From assembly GCF_019320115.1 (NCBI RefSeq), contig NC_089586.1, forward strand, positions 1,647,388 through 1,711,387: 64,000 bases of DNA, read 5' to 3'. The stretch comes from Miscanthus floridulus. Its lineage: Eukaryota > Streptophyta > Magnoliopsida > Poales > Poaceae. The notes beneath the pieces were generated by a model. The model searched no databases. It was not told the origin of the DNA and was given only the letters and a program-made list of their open reading frames with translations. The translations under genes and the position numbers were made by a program. This document shows positions 1-10,572 of this stretch, in pieces (positions within the stretch are counted from its first letter, which is position 1; each line of letters begins with the position of its first letter).

Positions 1-1138
1 AACTTGTTTTAGACCCTTACTGTAAATGACCGGACGCTGAGGGTTTAGCGTCCGGTCAACTCTATCGGAGCGTCCGATCAACATGTCGACCATTGAGATC
101 AAACATTCCCTGTTGAATGCAAGAGACATGTGGCCACCATCGGGCAACCAGACGCTAAGGAGCAGCGTTCGGTCACCCCGACCAGTGCCCTATGAAGGGA
201 TACAACGACTCTATTTCATGGGGGCTTCTATTTAAGCCCCATGACTGGTTCAAGCTCACTCTCTTGGCCATTTGCATTGACATAGCAACCTTGTGAGCTT
301 AGCCAAAGCCCTCCCACTCATCTCCATCATTGATTCATCATCATAGTGAGATTGGGAGTGATCCAAGTGCATTGCTTGAGTGATTGCATCTAGAGGCACT
401 TGGTGTTCGTGTTTCGCTGCGGATTTCACTTGTTACTCTTGGTGGTTGCCGCCACCTAGATGGCTTGGAGCAACAAGGATCGTTGAGCGAAGGGTGGTGA
501 TTGTCTCTGGCTCTGATCATGGTGATTGTGAGGGGTTCTTGACCTTTCCCCAGTAGAGAGCTAAAAGGTACTCTAGTGAATTGCTTGTGGCTTGTGTGAT
601 CCTCATCTTGTGTTGGTTGTGTGGCACCCTATTGAGGGTTTGGTGTGTGAAGCCAATTAGCACATGAACCTCCAAGTGAGTGAATCGCCACAACGAGGAC
701 TAGCTTGCCGGCAAGCAAGTGAACCTCGGTAAAAATCATTGTGTTCATCATTGATTCTGAGGTGATTGGTCTTCATTGTTATTCATCATTGTGATTGATT
801 GGTTCTTTCATCTACATGGCGGTATAACTCTCTTGATCACTCTCTTTACTTTACCGCAAACTAGTTGACAAGCTCTTTAGTATAGCTAGTTGTGAGAGCT
901 TGCTTGCTTGGTTGGTGTGGCTCTTTAGTTAGCCTTTGAGAGCACACTAACATAGGGTAGTGTCATAGCTCTTGTGTGAATCAACACTATCTAAACTAGA
1001 ATTATGGTAGGTGGCTTGCATTTTGAGTAGGCTAGCGCAACACTTGCTTCGCCTCATAATTGTCTAACCTTTTGTTAAGTGTTGTTGTAGAAATTTTTAT
1101 TAGGCTATTCACCCCCCTCTAGCCATTAGGACCTTTCA
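1..1138 (+). repeat. 5' LTR of Copia-1 (left part outside window)
   Basis: Aligns with 34314-35451 of the 3' LTR and ends in CTTTCA directly before the primer-binding site. By alignment about 660 bp lie left of the window. It contains an inverted repeat built on CCGGACGCT/AGCGTCCGG at 28-58. A second hairpin around 219-245 flanks a TATA-like CTATTTAAG, a possible core promoter. No gene is seen in it. Confidence 0.88.
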
Positions 1139-1140
1139 AG

Positions 1141-1158
1141 TGGTATCAAAGCCGAGGT
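1141..1158 (+). promoter_or_regulatory. Primer-binding site of Copia-1
   Basis: TGGTATCAAAGC follows the LTR end after two bases. It matches the plant initiator-methionine tRNA 3' end (usual form TGGTATCAGAGC) with one mismatch. It primes minus-strand DNA synthesis. Confidence 0.85.
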
Positions 1159-1195
1159 TACCGTGATTTGAGGCTTAACAACCTTTGGTGTAAAA

Positions 1196-3249
1196 ATGGC
1201 TCAAATCAACAACACCAAGAAGCCACCCCAATTTGATGGCACAAATTATCCTTATTAGAAGTCAAAGATGACCACACACATCAAGTCAATCAATAGAAAG
1301 GTGTGGAAGGTGGTAGAAACCAAAATTGAGATTGGTGATCCGGAGAATCCCACCGTGGCCGAAGAAGTGCTTCTCCAAAACAATGACATTGCTCGAAGTG
1401 CTATTCATGATGCAATTGATGAAAGAACATTTGAGCAAATCAAGAATATTGAGATGGCTCATGAGGCTTGGAAGAAATTGGAAGAATTATTTGAGGGCAC
1501 TCAAGCCGTGAAGGGTGCAAAGGCTTACATTCTCAAGGAGAAGTTAGCAAGCTTCAAGATGAAGGAGGATGAGAGTGTGCCGGAGATGTTTCATAGGCTT
1601 CAAGTGCTTATCAATGATCTCAAAGAACTTGGAGAAGAGGTGAAAGACAAGGACTTCTCCCACAAGTTCTTGAGATGCTTACCTTCAAGATTTGGCACAT
1701 TGGTCACAATTCTAGTGAGGAGTGGTTTGGACACCATGACACCAAACCAAGTGTTGGGAGACATCATGATCGATGATACATATAGAGATGAAGATGAGAA
1801 GAAGGATGAGAAGAAGAAGAGTGTGACATTCAAGGCCACATCATCCAAGGGCAAAGCTAAGCAAGAAACATCAAGTGAAGAAGATGAATCTTGGGATGAT
1901 GATGATGATGAAAAGATGGCTCTCTTTGTCAAAAGATTTGGCAAGTTCATGGTGAAGAAGGGCTACCGTGCAAGAAGAAAGAAATCTTCATTTAAGAACA
2001 AAGAAGAGTCAAGAAGGTGCTTCAATTGTGGAAGCAAAGATCATCTTGTTGCTCAATGCCCATACAATAGCGACAATGATGATGACAACAAGAAGAACAA
2101 GAAGAAGGATAAGAAGGAAAAGAAAGAGAAGAAGGACAGATGGCATTCAAGAAGAAGAAGGGTGGTTCATATATAGTCACTTGGGATAGTGATGCTTCCT
2201 CAAGTGATGATGATGATGATAGTGATGATAACAAGACCACCAAGAAGAAGGTTCTTGCAAGCATTGCTATCAATGAGAAGCCTTCTCTCTTCGAATCTTC
2301 ATCATGCTTCATGGCTAAGGCCACTAAGGTACAATCTTGTGATGATGGAAGTGATGAAGAATATGATGATGATAATGAACATGAAAGTGAAAATGATAGT
2401 GATAGTGATAATGATGAACCAACTAAGGGTGAATTATTTGACATGCTAGAAGATGCTAAAGAACACTTTGACATTAAGAAAAGGAAATGCAAGAGCTTAA
2501 ATAAGGAGGTAAAAGCCCTTAAGCAAGCCCTTGATGAGCTCAAAGCAACTCATGAGAAGCTAGAGGAAGCCCATGAGAAGCTTGGCAAGTCTCATAAAAA
2601 GCTTGAAAAGGCTCATTCCACTTTGCTTAATGAACAAGATAAAAAGAAGCATGTTGAAACTTGTGATGTAGGTGTAACTTGTGATTTAATTGATACATCA
2701 CTATCTATACCTATCATTGTTGCTCCTACTAATCCTTCTTATAGCACATTCACTTTTACCTCATCTAGTAGTGATGGTCTCACTTGTGATGCCTCACTAG
2801 TGGTTGAGAATGAGAACCTTAAGAAGGAGGTCACTAAACTCACTCAAACCTTAGCTAAGGCTTATGGTGGTGAGGACCGCTTGCTTATGTGCTTGGGTAG
2901 CCAAAGAGCTTCTCTCTACAAAGAGGGATTGGGCTATACCCCCAAGAAAGGCAAGGCGGCCTTTGCTCCTCACAAGACTAGTTTTATGAAGAATAATGGT
3001 CAGTTTTGCACTAGTTGCAAGCAAGTTGGTCATAAAGAGCAAGAGTGCAAAAACAAGAGCAAATATGCTAATGTATCCTCCCTTAAGCTTGATTCATGCT
3101 ATATGCTTACTAAGGGTACAAATGGTGTGAAGGCTAAGTTCATTGGTAAACCATGGATGGGCTCAAAGAAGAAAGCCATTTGGGTACCAAAGAGCTTAGT
3201 GACTAACCTTCAAGGACCCAAGCAAGTTTGGGTACCTAAAAAGAATTGA
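1196..3249 (+). pseudogene. Copia-1 gag (broken)
   Basis: Capsid-like gag of Copia-1. The likely start is ATG 1196, from which an FDGTNYPY motif runs into an in-frame TAG at 1256-1258; copia gags usually have Trp there, so TGG to TAG is likely. The frame resumes and stays open to 2176 with a CCHC zinc knuckle (CFNCGSKDHLVAQC) near 2017-2058. A frameshift around 2140-2170 moves the protein into another frame open to 3249. That part has an Asp/Ser-rich stretch, a long Lys/Glu coiled coil (about 2440-2640) and a second cysteine motif (CTSCKQVGHKEQEC, about 3007-3048). The knuckles would bind genomic RNA. The long extra C-terminal half suits SIRE/Maximus-type gags. The stop and frameshift make it non-functional as it stands. 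Confidence 0.8.
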
Positions 3250-3261
3250 TCTTCTTTTGTA

Positions 3262-3649
3262 GGTTAATTACAAAGCCAGAGGAAGGCATTGGGTTCTTGA
3301 TAGTGGGTGCACTCAACACATGATCGGTGATGCAAGGATGTTCAACTCAATCAACACCAATGGCAATGATGGTTATGATAGTATCACATTTGGTGACAAT
3401 GGCAAAGTCAAGGTCAAGGGGCTTGGTAAGATTGCAATATCCAATGACATGAGCATATCCAATATGTTGCTAGTAGAGAGCTTGAACTTCAATTTGCTAT
3501 CCATGGCTCAATTGTGTGATCTTGGATTCAAATGCATATTTGGGGTAGATGATGTAGAGATCATAAGTGTAGATGGCTCTAACTTGATCTTCAAAGGTTT
3601 TAGATATGAAAATCTATACTTGGTTGATTTCAATGCTAGTGAAGCTATG
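3262..3649 (+). pseudogene. Copia-1 protease region (interrupted)
   Basis: Aspartic protease domain of the copia polyprotein. The catalytic context WVLDSGCTQHM is read at 3290-3322, followed by LLSMAQLCDLGF-type sequence typical of copia protease/pre-integrase linkers. It lies in a different frame from the end of gag, a frameshift or normal gag/pol arrangement that cannot be decided here. The frame runs into the Tat-A LTR at 3650 and resumes at 29677 in the copia GAG-pre-integrase motif (KLSTCLFTKS, then WLWHRRLGH). This is direct evidence that the 26-kb block between is an insertion. Confidence 0.82.
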
Positions 3650-5003
3650 TGTCGGTGTTTTGGACCGGCGGGCCCTCAACCAACTAGTGAAAATATACTA
3701 CATGCTCCTAATCCTAGATGGTGATGCAAAGAGACACAAGGTTTATACTGGTTCAAGCAATGGGTGCCCTACGTCCAGTCATAGAGATCGATCTTGTATT
3801 ACTTGCACCGAAGTGCTTGTAGTAGGGGGTTACAAGTAGGGTGAGAGAGGGAGCTTGTCCCAGGTCTCTGCATGGAGCGGTGTGAATTGCTTGAGATGTT
3901 GATCTCAGGCAGCGGAGAAGCATGCGTGTTATAGGGTGTCGCTTGCACGAGTGAGTGAGCCTGTCTGTTTCTCTATGTTCATGTTCGTCTGTCTCCTGAG
4001 CCCCCTAGAAACAGCCCTGGTCCCTCCCTTTTATAGTTGAAGGGGGGACAGGGGTGATACATGTATTTGCTATGCAGCGTCCTATAAGCAGAGGTGGCGT
4101 GTTCGAGCCCTGTAGCTTGTGACTGTGGCGGCATGGTTGACGAAGCGGTCCTTGTCCTTGATGCACTGGGGCAATACACCGGTCACACCCAATCCTATGC
4201 GACATGGGAGCTCCAGTGATAGCTTGATGCAGGGCATGGCGGGCGACGTGCCGGTCGCTGTGTGTTGACCGCGTAAAGAGCCGAGGCTCAGTTGGTGCTG
4301 AGGCTAAGCCATCATGGGGGGCTCGGCGGGTGCGAATCCTGGGGTTGCCGAGACCCTGAAGTAGATCGCTGAGGCTTGGAGGGAGCAGTTGGTCCTGTAC
4401 ACTGATTCCTAAGCTATAGTAACCCGGACTTGACTCCCCATGCCGCGTTGTTCCTGGAGCAGGGGTTAGGTAGCACAATGCAGTGCGGGCCCCGGTCGTG
4501 GGCACAGTACCGAGCACAGCGGCCGGTAACCCCTGCCCTGTCCTATCTCAGACGGTATGGTGCTGATGTGACTTCCCATCTTGTCGGCCGCTATGCTGTG
4601 TCGAGCCATCGTCCGGCTGATGTCGTGGGAGTGGTTGGTCGCATTAATTGGACATGATGCTCTATTGGGGAGATCGGTCGAGGCAGGGGCGATGGGGTTA
4701 TTGCCGAGCTGGCCTCGAGCGAGACGAAGAATCAGCATCTTGTCCGAGGCTTTACGCGTGGGGCCTTGAGCAAGATGGAGAATCGGTTCCCCGTCCAAGG
4801 CCTTTTGTGCGAGGCCTCGAGCGAGGCAGAGATTCGATAGGCCATCCGAGGCCTCTCGTGTGAGGCCTCGAGCGAGGCGGAGAGTCGGTGGCCTCAGACA
4901 AGACTAGGGGTTAGCCAATAGTTGTCTCTTGGCTTTGATTTTGACGAGGTCTAAGTGATTTTTCGGTTTTCGCTTAGGGGACCCCCTTTTATGGTACCCG
5001 ATA
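3650..5003 (-). repeat. 3' LTR of Tat-A
   Basis: 1354 bp, homologous to 28312-29671. On the minus strand it contains a TATA box (RC of CTTTTATA at 4028-4035). It also has about three copies of a 50-60-bp minisatellite rich in GAGGCCTCGAGCGAGG (4735-4890). Immediately outside (5004-5022, minus strand) is the purine-rich GGCTCGGGGGCTAC, the polypurine tract. The terminal CA has become TA on one strand. Confidence 0.87.
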
Positions 5004-5265
5004 GTAGCCCCCGAGCCTTAGGGAGAATGTGAGCGCTCTCCCTGAGGTTTTGACGAGACTCAACTCGCGGTAGCTCCCAACAGGATGGTATTTCGTACTT
5101 GAGGCCTCGGTGGGTGCGCGTGAGTGCACCCACCGGGTGTAGCCCCTGAGGCCCTAGAGGAGTGGATTTATTCCTCCAGGGCTTTTCTTATGTCATGCCA
5201 GGGGTTTTATTGTGTTTGTCGAGCCTGTGACTACGAGTTTGAGTCGCCGAGTCTTCGACTTGGGT
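5004..5265. other. Tat-A region between polypurine tract and tandem array
   Basis: Noncoding, homologous to 43713-43938 plus the sequence after 44747 in Tat-C. No gene is seen. Confidence 0.6.
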
Positions 5266-6461
5266 GCAGGACGAGCCCCTGAGCCTCTGCATGGAGCAAG
5301 AGGGCGATCAGGAGCTTTCCTGTCTTTTTTGTGTGGCCCTCACGCATCTTTTTCGTTTAGAAGGAGGGGTGGAAAATGCCATGCTACCCTCGGTGGGCGC
5401 GAGCAGTGACACCTCCGGTGAGCTATTATCGGGTAAGTCCGAGTGGAGGCCCATGCCCCATTCGATAGGGGTCGGCTAGCGGTCCAGAGATGCACTCCAA
5501 AAGTACCAGAGGGCTTCTCTAGTGGGTCCTAGGGCCATTCGATGGGCCCTGGTGGCTCGATGCCTCCCTACGGTGGGATCCCATTCGGAGACCTCCCTAC
5601 TGGTCTTAGACATGACTTAGGGCATCCTGAGCGATCGCTTGCTCAGGCCTCGGCCATGTATGGGCTTGCCCATAGTTGTCCCTGACTCTGTTGCCCTAGG
5701 GTGGCTGTCGAAACCTTTGGGGGCCCAGCCTTTGAACCACTAGACCGTAACAGGCTCGATGCCCTTTATCACATTTTTCCGAGCCTTCGAGTGCAAGCTT
5801 GGGTCGCTTGTCTTCGTCCTTGGTGCAGGAAGAGCCCCCAAGCCTCTACATGGAGCGAGAAGGCGGTCAGGGGTTCCCCTAGCTTTTCGTGTGACCCTCG
5901 CGTGTCCTTTTTGTTCGAACGGAGGGGTTGTTTGCCGAGCCCTCGAGTGCGAGCCTGGGTTGCAGGGTCTCGGCAAGGTTGCAGGAGGAGCCCCCTAGCC
6001 TCTGCATGGAGCGAGAGGGCGGTCAGGAGTTCCCCTGGCTTTTTGTGCGACCCTCGCGCATCCTTTTCATTTGGAAGGAGGGGTTGTTTGCTGAGCCCTC
6101 GAGTGTGAGCCTAGGTCGCTGGGTCTCAACAAGGTTGTAGGAAGAGCCCCCTAGCCTCTACACGGAGCGAGAGGGTAGTCAGGAGTTCCCCTGGCTTTTT
6201 GTGCGACCCTCGCACATCCTTTTCATTCAGAAGGAGAGGTTGTTTGCTGATCCCTTGGGTGTGAGCCTAGGTCACTGGGTCTCAGCAAGGTTGCAATAAG
6301 AGCCCCCTAGCCTCTGCACGGAGTGAGAGGGCAGTCAGGAGTTCCCCTGGCTTTTTGTGCAACCCTCGCGCATCCTTTTCATTTGGAAGGAGGGGTTGTT
6401 TGCTGAGCCCTCGAGTGCGAGCCTAGGTCGCTGGGTCTCAGCAAGGTTGTAGGAAGAGCCC
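5266..6461. repeat. Tat-A tandem repeats: one 559-bp unit, then 156-bp units
   Basis: The marker GCAGGA(A/C)GAGCCCC recurs at 5266, 5825, 5981, 6137, 6293 and 6449. The first spacing is 559 bp and the next four are exactly 156 bp. The short unit is a 559-bp unit with about 403 bp removed, then amplified. The array is cut at 6461 by the Tekay-like element. The open frames across it are frame leftovers of GC-rich repeats and show no gene. Confidence 0.9.
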
Positions 6462-7893
6462 TGTGGCAGGACCTCCTAAGGAATCAGGCCCACTTGCACC
6501 TATTGTTGTCTTAACAGACCTCGGATAGCGTACACGAGTTCCCAACAACTCAACAGGTCTGTCGGGTGTCCTCAGGAAACCTGAATCATCCACGATTCTC
6601 TTTTCAAATAGGATCCCAATCATAGTCATTGCAGATTACAACAGTTTATTCAAATATATACCAGAGTAAAAGATAGCGGAAGTCTTAAGATAACATTATT
6701 ACAAACCAGTTGTTTTCAAAGTTACAATACCATAAGTGTCATACAACCATAGTAGCGGGATAATATTACATTAACTTTATTTATCATACAGACTAATGCC
6801 TTGTCCAAAGGCCATTCATTACTCCTCATCATCGTTGACTTCAAACACCGACATGCAGCAGGGACCAAAACAAGCCTGCGCATGCGACTCACCTGCAACA
6901 AGGGTTAACAAACCCTGAGTACAAAAGTACTCAACAAGACTAACCCGATGTAATGGGGTGTAAGACTTTAGAGATGCAAGGGTTTGGGGCAAGGTAAGGA
7001 TGTAGCAAGATTCAAAAGTTCTTTGCCAAAAGCTTACTATTCTTCATTCTATTTTCAAGTTTTACCACTAAGTGCCTTTTGTTCATTATCTCAAACTAAA
7101 TGTACATTTCTCGTATTCCATTCCTTTTCATTCCATTCTTTTCTCATATTTTAGTAATTCACCAGTACTACATTGCTTCTATAATGAATCGAGTCTCCAT
7201 ATCCGCGGAGAACTGGCAATTCGAATTGATTCAAGTCCTAGCTGGGGATTCCTTATCACACGACATATGTAGAACTTAATCTTGCATATATCAACCTTGC
7301 TACCGGATCCTCCTATACTAAGCCATCTCCACGCCACCCGAGAGTACAGCACACCTCAAATCCGGCCACATTCCAGCCACGAGGGTACACGCTACTCCCG
7401 CCATCTCTCCACTCCCAGTGCGTGGGCATTCGTCTTAGTATTGGATTAGCCGAAGTAGGCTTACCGGAGTATGTGACCAGTACTACAAAGTGTCTCGTTC
7501 AGAAGATCCACAATGAGTGGCCTTTAAGCGACATAGCCGGCAACAATACCCAACATTCAAGATAAGTCACCCGACAAGTCTCTAATTCTACATTCTTTCT
7601 TTCTTTGGCCAGTATGCCATCTTTGATTGTATCGAAACTTTTACTTTGAAAGCCTACCATAAAGCATACTAAGCACACTACGCCTTTATAAAATGAAAAC
7701 ATCTTCAAGGATGGTAAACAATTATCAAGGTAGGTAATGCATCAAGTAGGTAACATTTGAATTAAACAACTTAATGCAATAAATAACATAGGTGATAAAC
7801 TTTTCAAAGTAAACAAGGTAATGGCTTAATGCATAAACCGGGGCTTGCCTTCGTTGACGATTTCCGGTTCCGGATTAGTACCACAATTATCAA

Positions 7894-8014
7894 CAGCCTG
7901 TTCGGAAGGCCGTATCGTATCGTGGATTATTTACTGCTGGCTGGTTTGGTGGGAGAGAAAAACACTGTTTCTGGCTGGAAATTTACGATCGTTTACGAGC
8001 AAACGAACAGGCTG
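7894..8014. mobile_element. 121-bp MITE inside the Tekay-like LTR
   Basis: Present in the left LTR and absent at the same place in the right LTR (around 17447), so the empty site is directly visible. Ends are a perfect 11-bp inverted repeat, CAGCCTGTTCG / CGAACAGGCTG, flanked by CAA (7891-7893 and 8015-8017). A 3-bp duplication is compatible with CACTA-derived or PIF/Harbinger-type nonautonomous elements; the superfamily is unresolved. It inserted after the Tekay-like element. Confidence 0.88.
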
Positions 8015-9457
8015 CAAATCCCGTGACAACCGGGGATTCTTCCAGAACTTGCTCAACTAGAATCGTTTCGTTCTCGGGTTCTACATGAAATGGTAACATA
8101 TGCTTTAACATGATGATAATGTAAACATGATGCTTTTACGGCACATGAAATGTAGAAACACCCGCAATAGATTTTATTTCGCGGTACAGTTGCAAGCCAA
8201 CAAAACCAACCTGCAACACTATTATTAAGAACCACATATGTGACTTGACCTAATGGATCTCGGAACCCTACTAGTCATAAAACATGACCAAAACAAGATC
8301 CAACACTAATCAACACTTAGGGTTTCGACAAGTTAACTTGTTAATGACCTTGGTTATCACATGAAATGTCATTAAGATTTACTAATTACAAATTAGGTAT
8401 GAGTTCAAATACTAATTAAGGTACTAAGGATCATTATAAGTTAATTACCCAAAGTCAACAAACAATTCTAAAGTCAAACAAATCTTAATTGATTAAACAT
8501 TAATTAAATGAAATAAATTAAATAATTAAGTCTACATTAGGTATAAAATAAACTTTGTCCAATTAAGCTCAAATTTTTATGTAAGCTTCCTCATGATAAA
8601 TTAGTGTACCAAAATAAATTTCACAATTTTTGGAGTTATATAGTGACCTACAAAAATCATGGAAATTGCATTTTTCAATTATTGGACTAAATATTTGAAC
8701 ATTAAAAATTTATTCAAATTTCAAGTTTCAAATTTTTAAATCATACTAGAACATGTACAGAAGCTACACAAAAATTTTCAGAATTTTTGGATGTGTAAAT
8801 AAATTCTTACAAAATTGCAAAATTGCTGCACTATTCAAAATCAGAAAATAACCAAAGCTCACTATTCTTCTTCCTCAGCATCACTGACAGCCTGACCCCA
8901 CACGTCAGCAACAGTGGGCAAGACACGGCGGCGCGGCCAGCTCCGGCCAGCAAAACGCGCCGGTGGTGACCCTCCGGTGAGACGGGCTGCTCCTACATGA
9001 TCTACACCAAGTCGTGTATCTATCCCAAGCCTCAGAACAGAAAAGGACACACCGGATGGAACTCGACGCCGGCCATGGCGGCTCGGACCCGACGGTGGTC
9101 GATGTAACTAGGGCTATGGCGCAGTAGAGTCAAAGGAAGAGTGAGCAACACACTCAGGAGCTCACAGTGATCACGATGATGTGCTTGGTGCAGGCGGAGA
9201 CGTACGGAATCGCCCTGGCCACGGTGAGGTGGGTTGCGGCGGAGCTTCGGCCGGCTCCGAAGAAGATGACGTCGCGCGGCTGTGCTGATCGGCTAGAAGC
9301 GAGGTGAGCAGGTCAGGAATGAGCGGCAGGGTAAGGCAGAGCTGCTGGCCAACGCAATTGGCTTGAGGTGGTCCGACGAGGATGAATTGGGCGATCGTGG
9401 CAATGTCACCGGCGGCGAACAGTCGACGGGAAAACTCCGATTGACAACGAGGTACTC

Positions 9458-9467
9458 CTATTTATAG
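9458..9467 (-). promoter_or_regulatory. TATA box in the Tekay-like LTR
   Basis: CTATAAATAG read on the minus strand, matching the plant TATA consensus. It would start transcripts leftward about 30 bp downstream. The equivalent position is absent from the truncated 5' LTR. Confidence 0.65.
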
Positions 9468-10266
9468 CCAGCTTGAGGGCGTACGGTGATGACAGCACAC
9501 GGGCGAACTCGCCATGAAGGTTTGGGCGTGTCACAACGCGTGAAAGCGGTGAAAACTGATCGGCGGTGAACTCCGCGTGGCGCCGGCGGCAAGCAGTGAG
9601 GTGGAGTTGAATTTTTGAAATAATTACAGAACTGCCACTGCATTCATTTCTCAAATTACTCAAAAATTTTCTAAAGAAGTTGAAAATCTCCAAAAATGAA
9701 AGTTGCTCAACTTTTCAAGTACTACAACTTTGGTTTAAGAAACATTTTCAAATTCTGCCCCCATTTTGAATTTCACATTTGGGGTACATTTAAAGATTTG
9801 AATCATTCCAAAATTACTCCAAATTTTGTATGTAAACTTGAAAAACTTTGAATACCAAAGTTGACCCATATAAAATAATCTCCATCTTTGCTTTTTGCCT
9901 CAACCCCAAATTCCTCATGGATTTTGAATTAGTAAAAAGGGGTAAAAAGGACTTTTATAATTTGAATATGAATTCAAATTTGATTTGTCTTCCTTTTACT
10001 TAGATTTTGATTTTTGACCAGTAACATGGCCCATTAGAATTATTTGAGTCAAAGGACATATGACCTCACATGATCACATGAAATTTAACCCTTGAGGTCA
10101 TGATCTGTATTTAGGGTTTTTGAAACACATCACATGAAATAACAACATTATAAAATAAACCTTATTTAGTGAATGCATTCAAAACTTTATACTATATGAA
10201 TGCTTTGCAATGCACATGATGACATGTCAAATTTTAGTATTAGGTCAAAACACCAGAGGTGTTACA

Positions 10267-10280
10267 ACCCTTCCCCCTTA
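10267..10280 (-). promoter_or_regulatory. Polypurine tract of the Tekay-like element
   Basis: On the minus strand TAAGGGGGAAGGGT directly precedes the 3' LTR start (TGTAACACC). This is the plus-strand priming site. Confidence 0.85.
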
Positions 10281-10437
10281 AAGAAATCTCGTCCCGAGAT
10301 TTAAAAACTTAGGGCTAAGTAATGGAAAAGGAAATGTGTCAAGCTAACACATTAGAACTTTATTCAAAAGGCGAGAGAGGGGGTTTTCCATTCTGCTGAC
10401 AAACAAGACAAGTTACAATATAGACAAGGTATTGCAA

Positions 10438-10572
10438 CTAGATGGAAGCGAAGAAGTCAGGAAAATTCTCTTCTAAGTAATCCTCGGACTCCCAAGTAGC
10501 TTCATCTTCAGTGTGTTGATTCCATTGTACTTTGTAGAACTTGATCGTACGTCTCCGAGTGACTCGATCCTT
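10438..10572 (-). pseudogene. Chromodomain tail of the Tekay-like polyprotein, cut off by a stop
   Basis: Reading on from the gag-pol frame past the single TAG at 10573-10575 gives 44 more codons and then a TAG at 10438-10440. The segment contains TRRRTIKFYKVQW and HTEDEATWE, which match the core of chromovirus integrase chromodomains (aromatic residues around KVQW and the EATWE helix). Chromodomains of this type are thought to guide integration to chromatin carrying methylated histone H3. A readthrough or a reversion would restore it; as written the protein lacks it. Recognition is by motif, not by search. Confidence 0.8.

Larger units (their letters stand above)
6462..10266 (-). repeat. Complete 3' LTR of the Tekay-like element (with MITE inside)
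   Basis: 3805 bp bounded on the plus strand by TGTGGCAG and GGTGTTACA; 121 bp of it is a MITE. It is nearly identical to 16016-17794 where both exist; the first 190 bp show about seven differences, all transitions. A strong TATA box (CTATAAATAG on the minus strand) lies at 9458-9467. No gene is seen inside. AT-rich 8300-8850 and 9600-10260 look like noncoding U3/U5. Confidence 0.9.

Noticed and set aside
2022..2543. 173-codon minus-strand serine-rich frame
   Set aside because: Antisense of the Asp/Ser/Lys-rich gag codons; low complexity.
5700..6140. Overlapping 70-135-codon frames in the Tat-A repeats
   Set aside because: They repeat with the 156-bp unit (156 is divisible by three, which keeps frames open) and match no known domain.
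5266..6461. Regularly spaced repeats (559 and 156 bp) resembling an array
   Set aside because: Not CRISPR: units are long, adjacent and without unique spacers, and the DNA is a plant retrotransposon.
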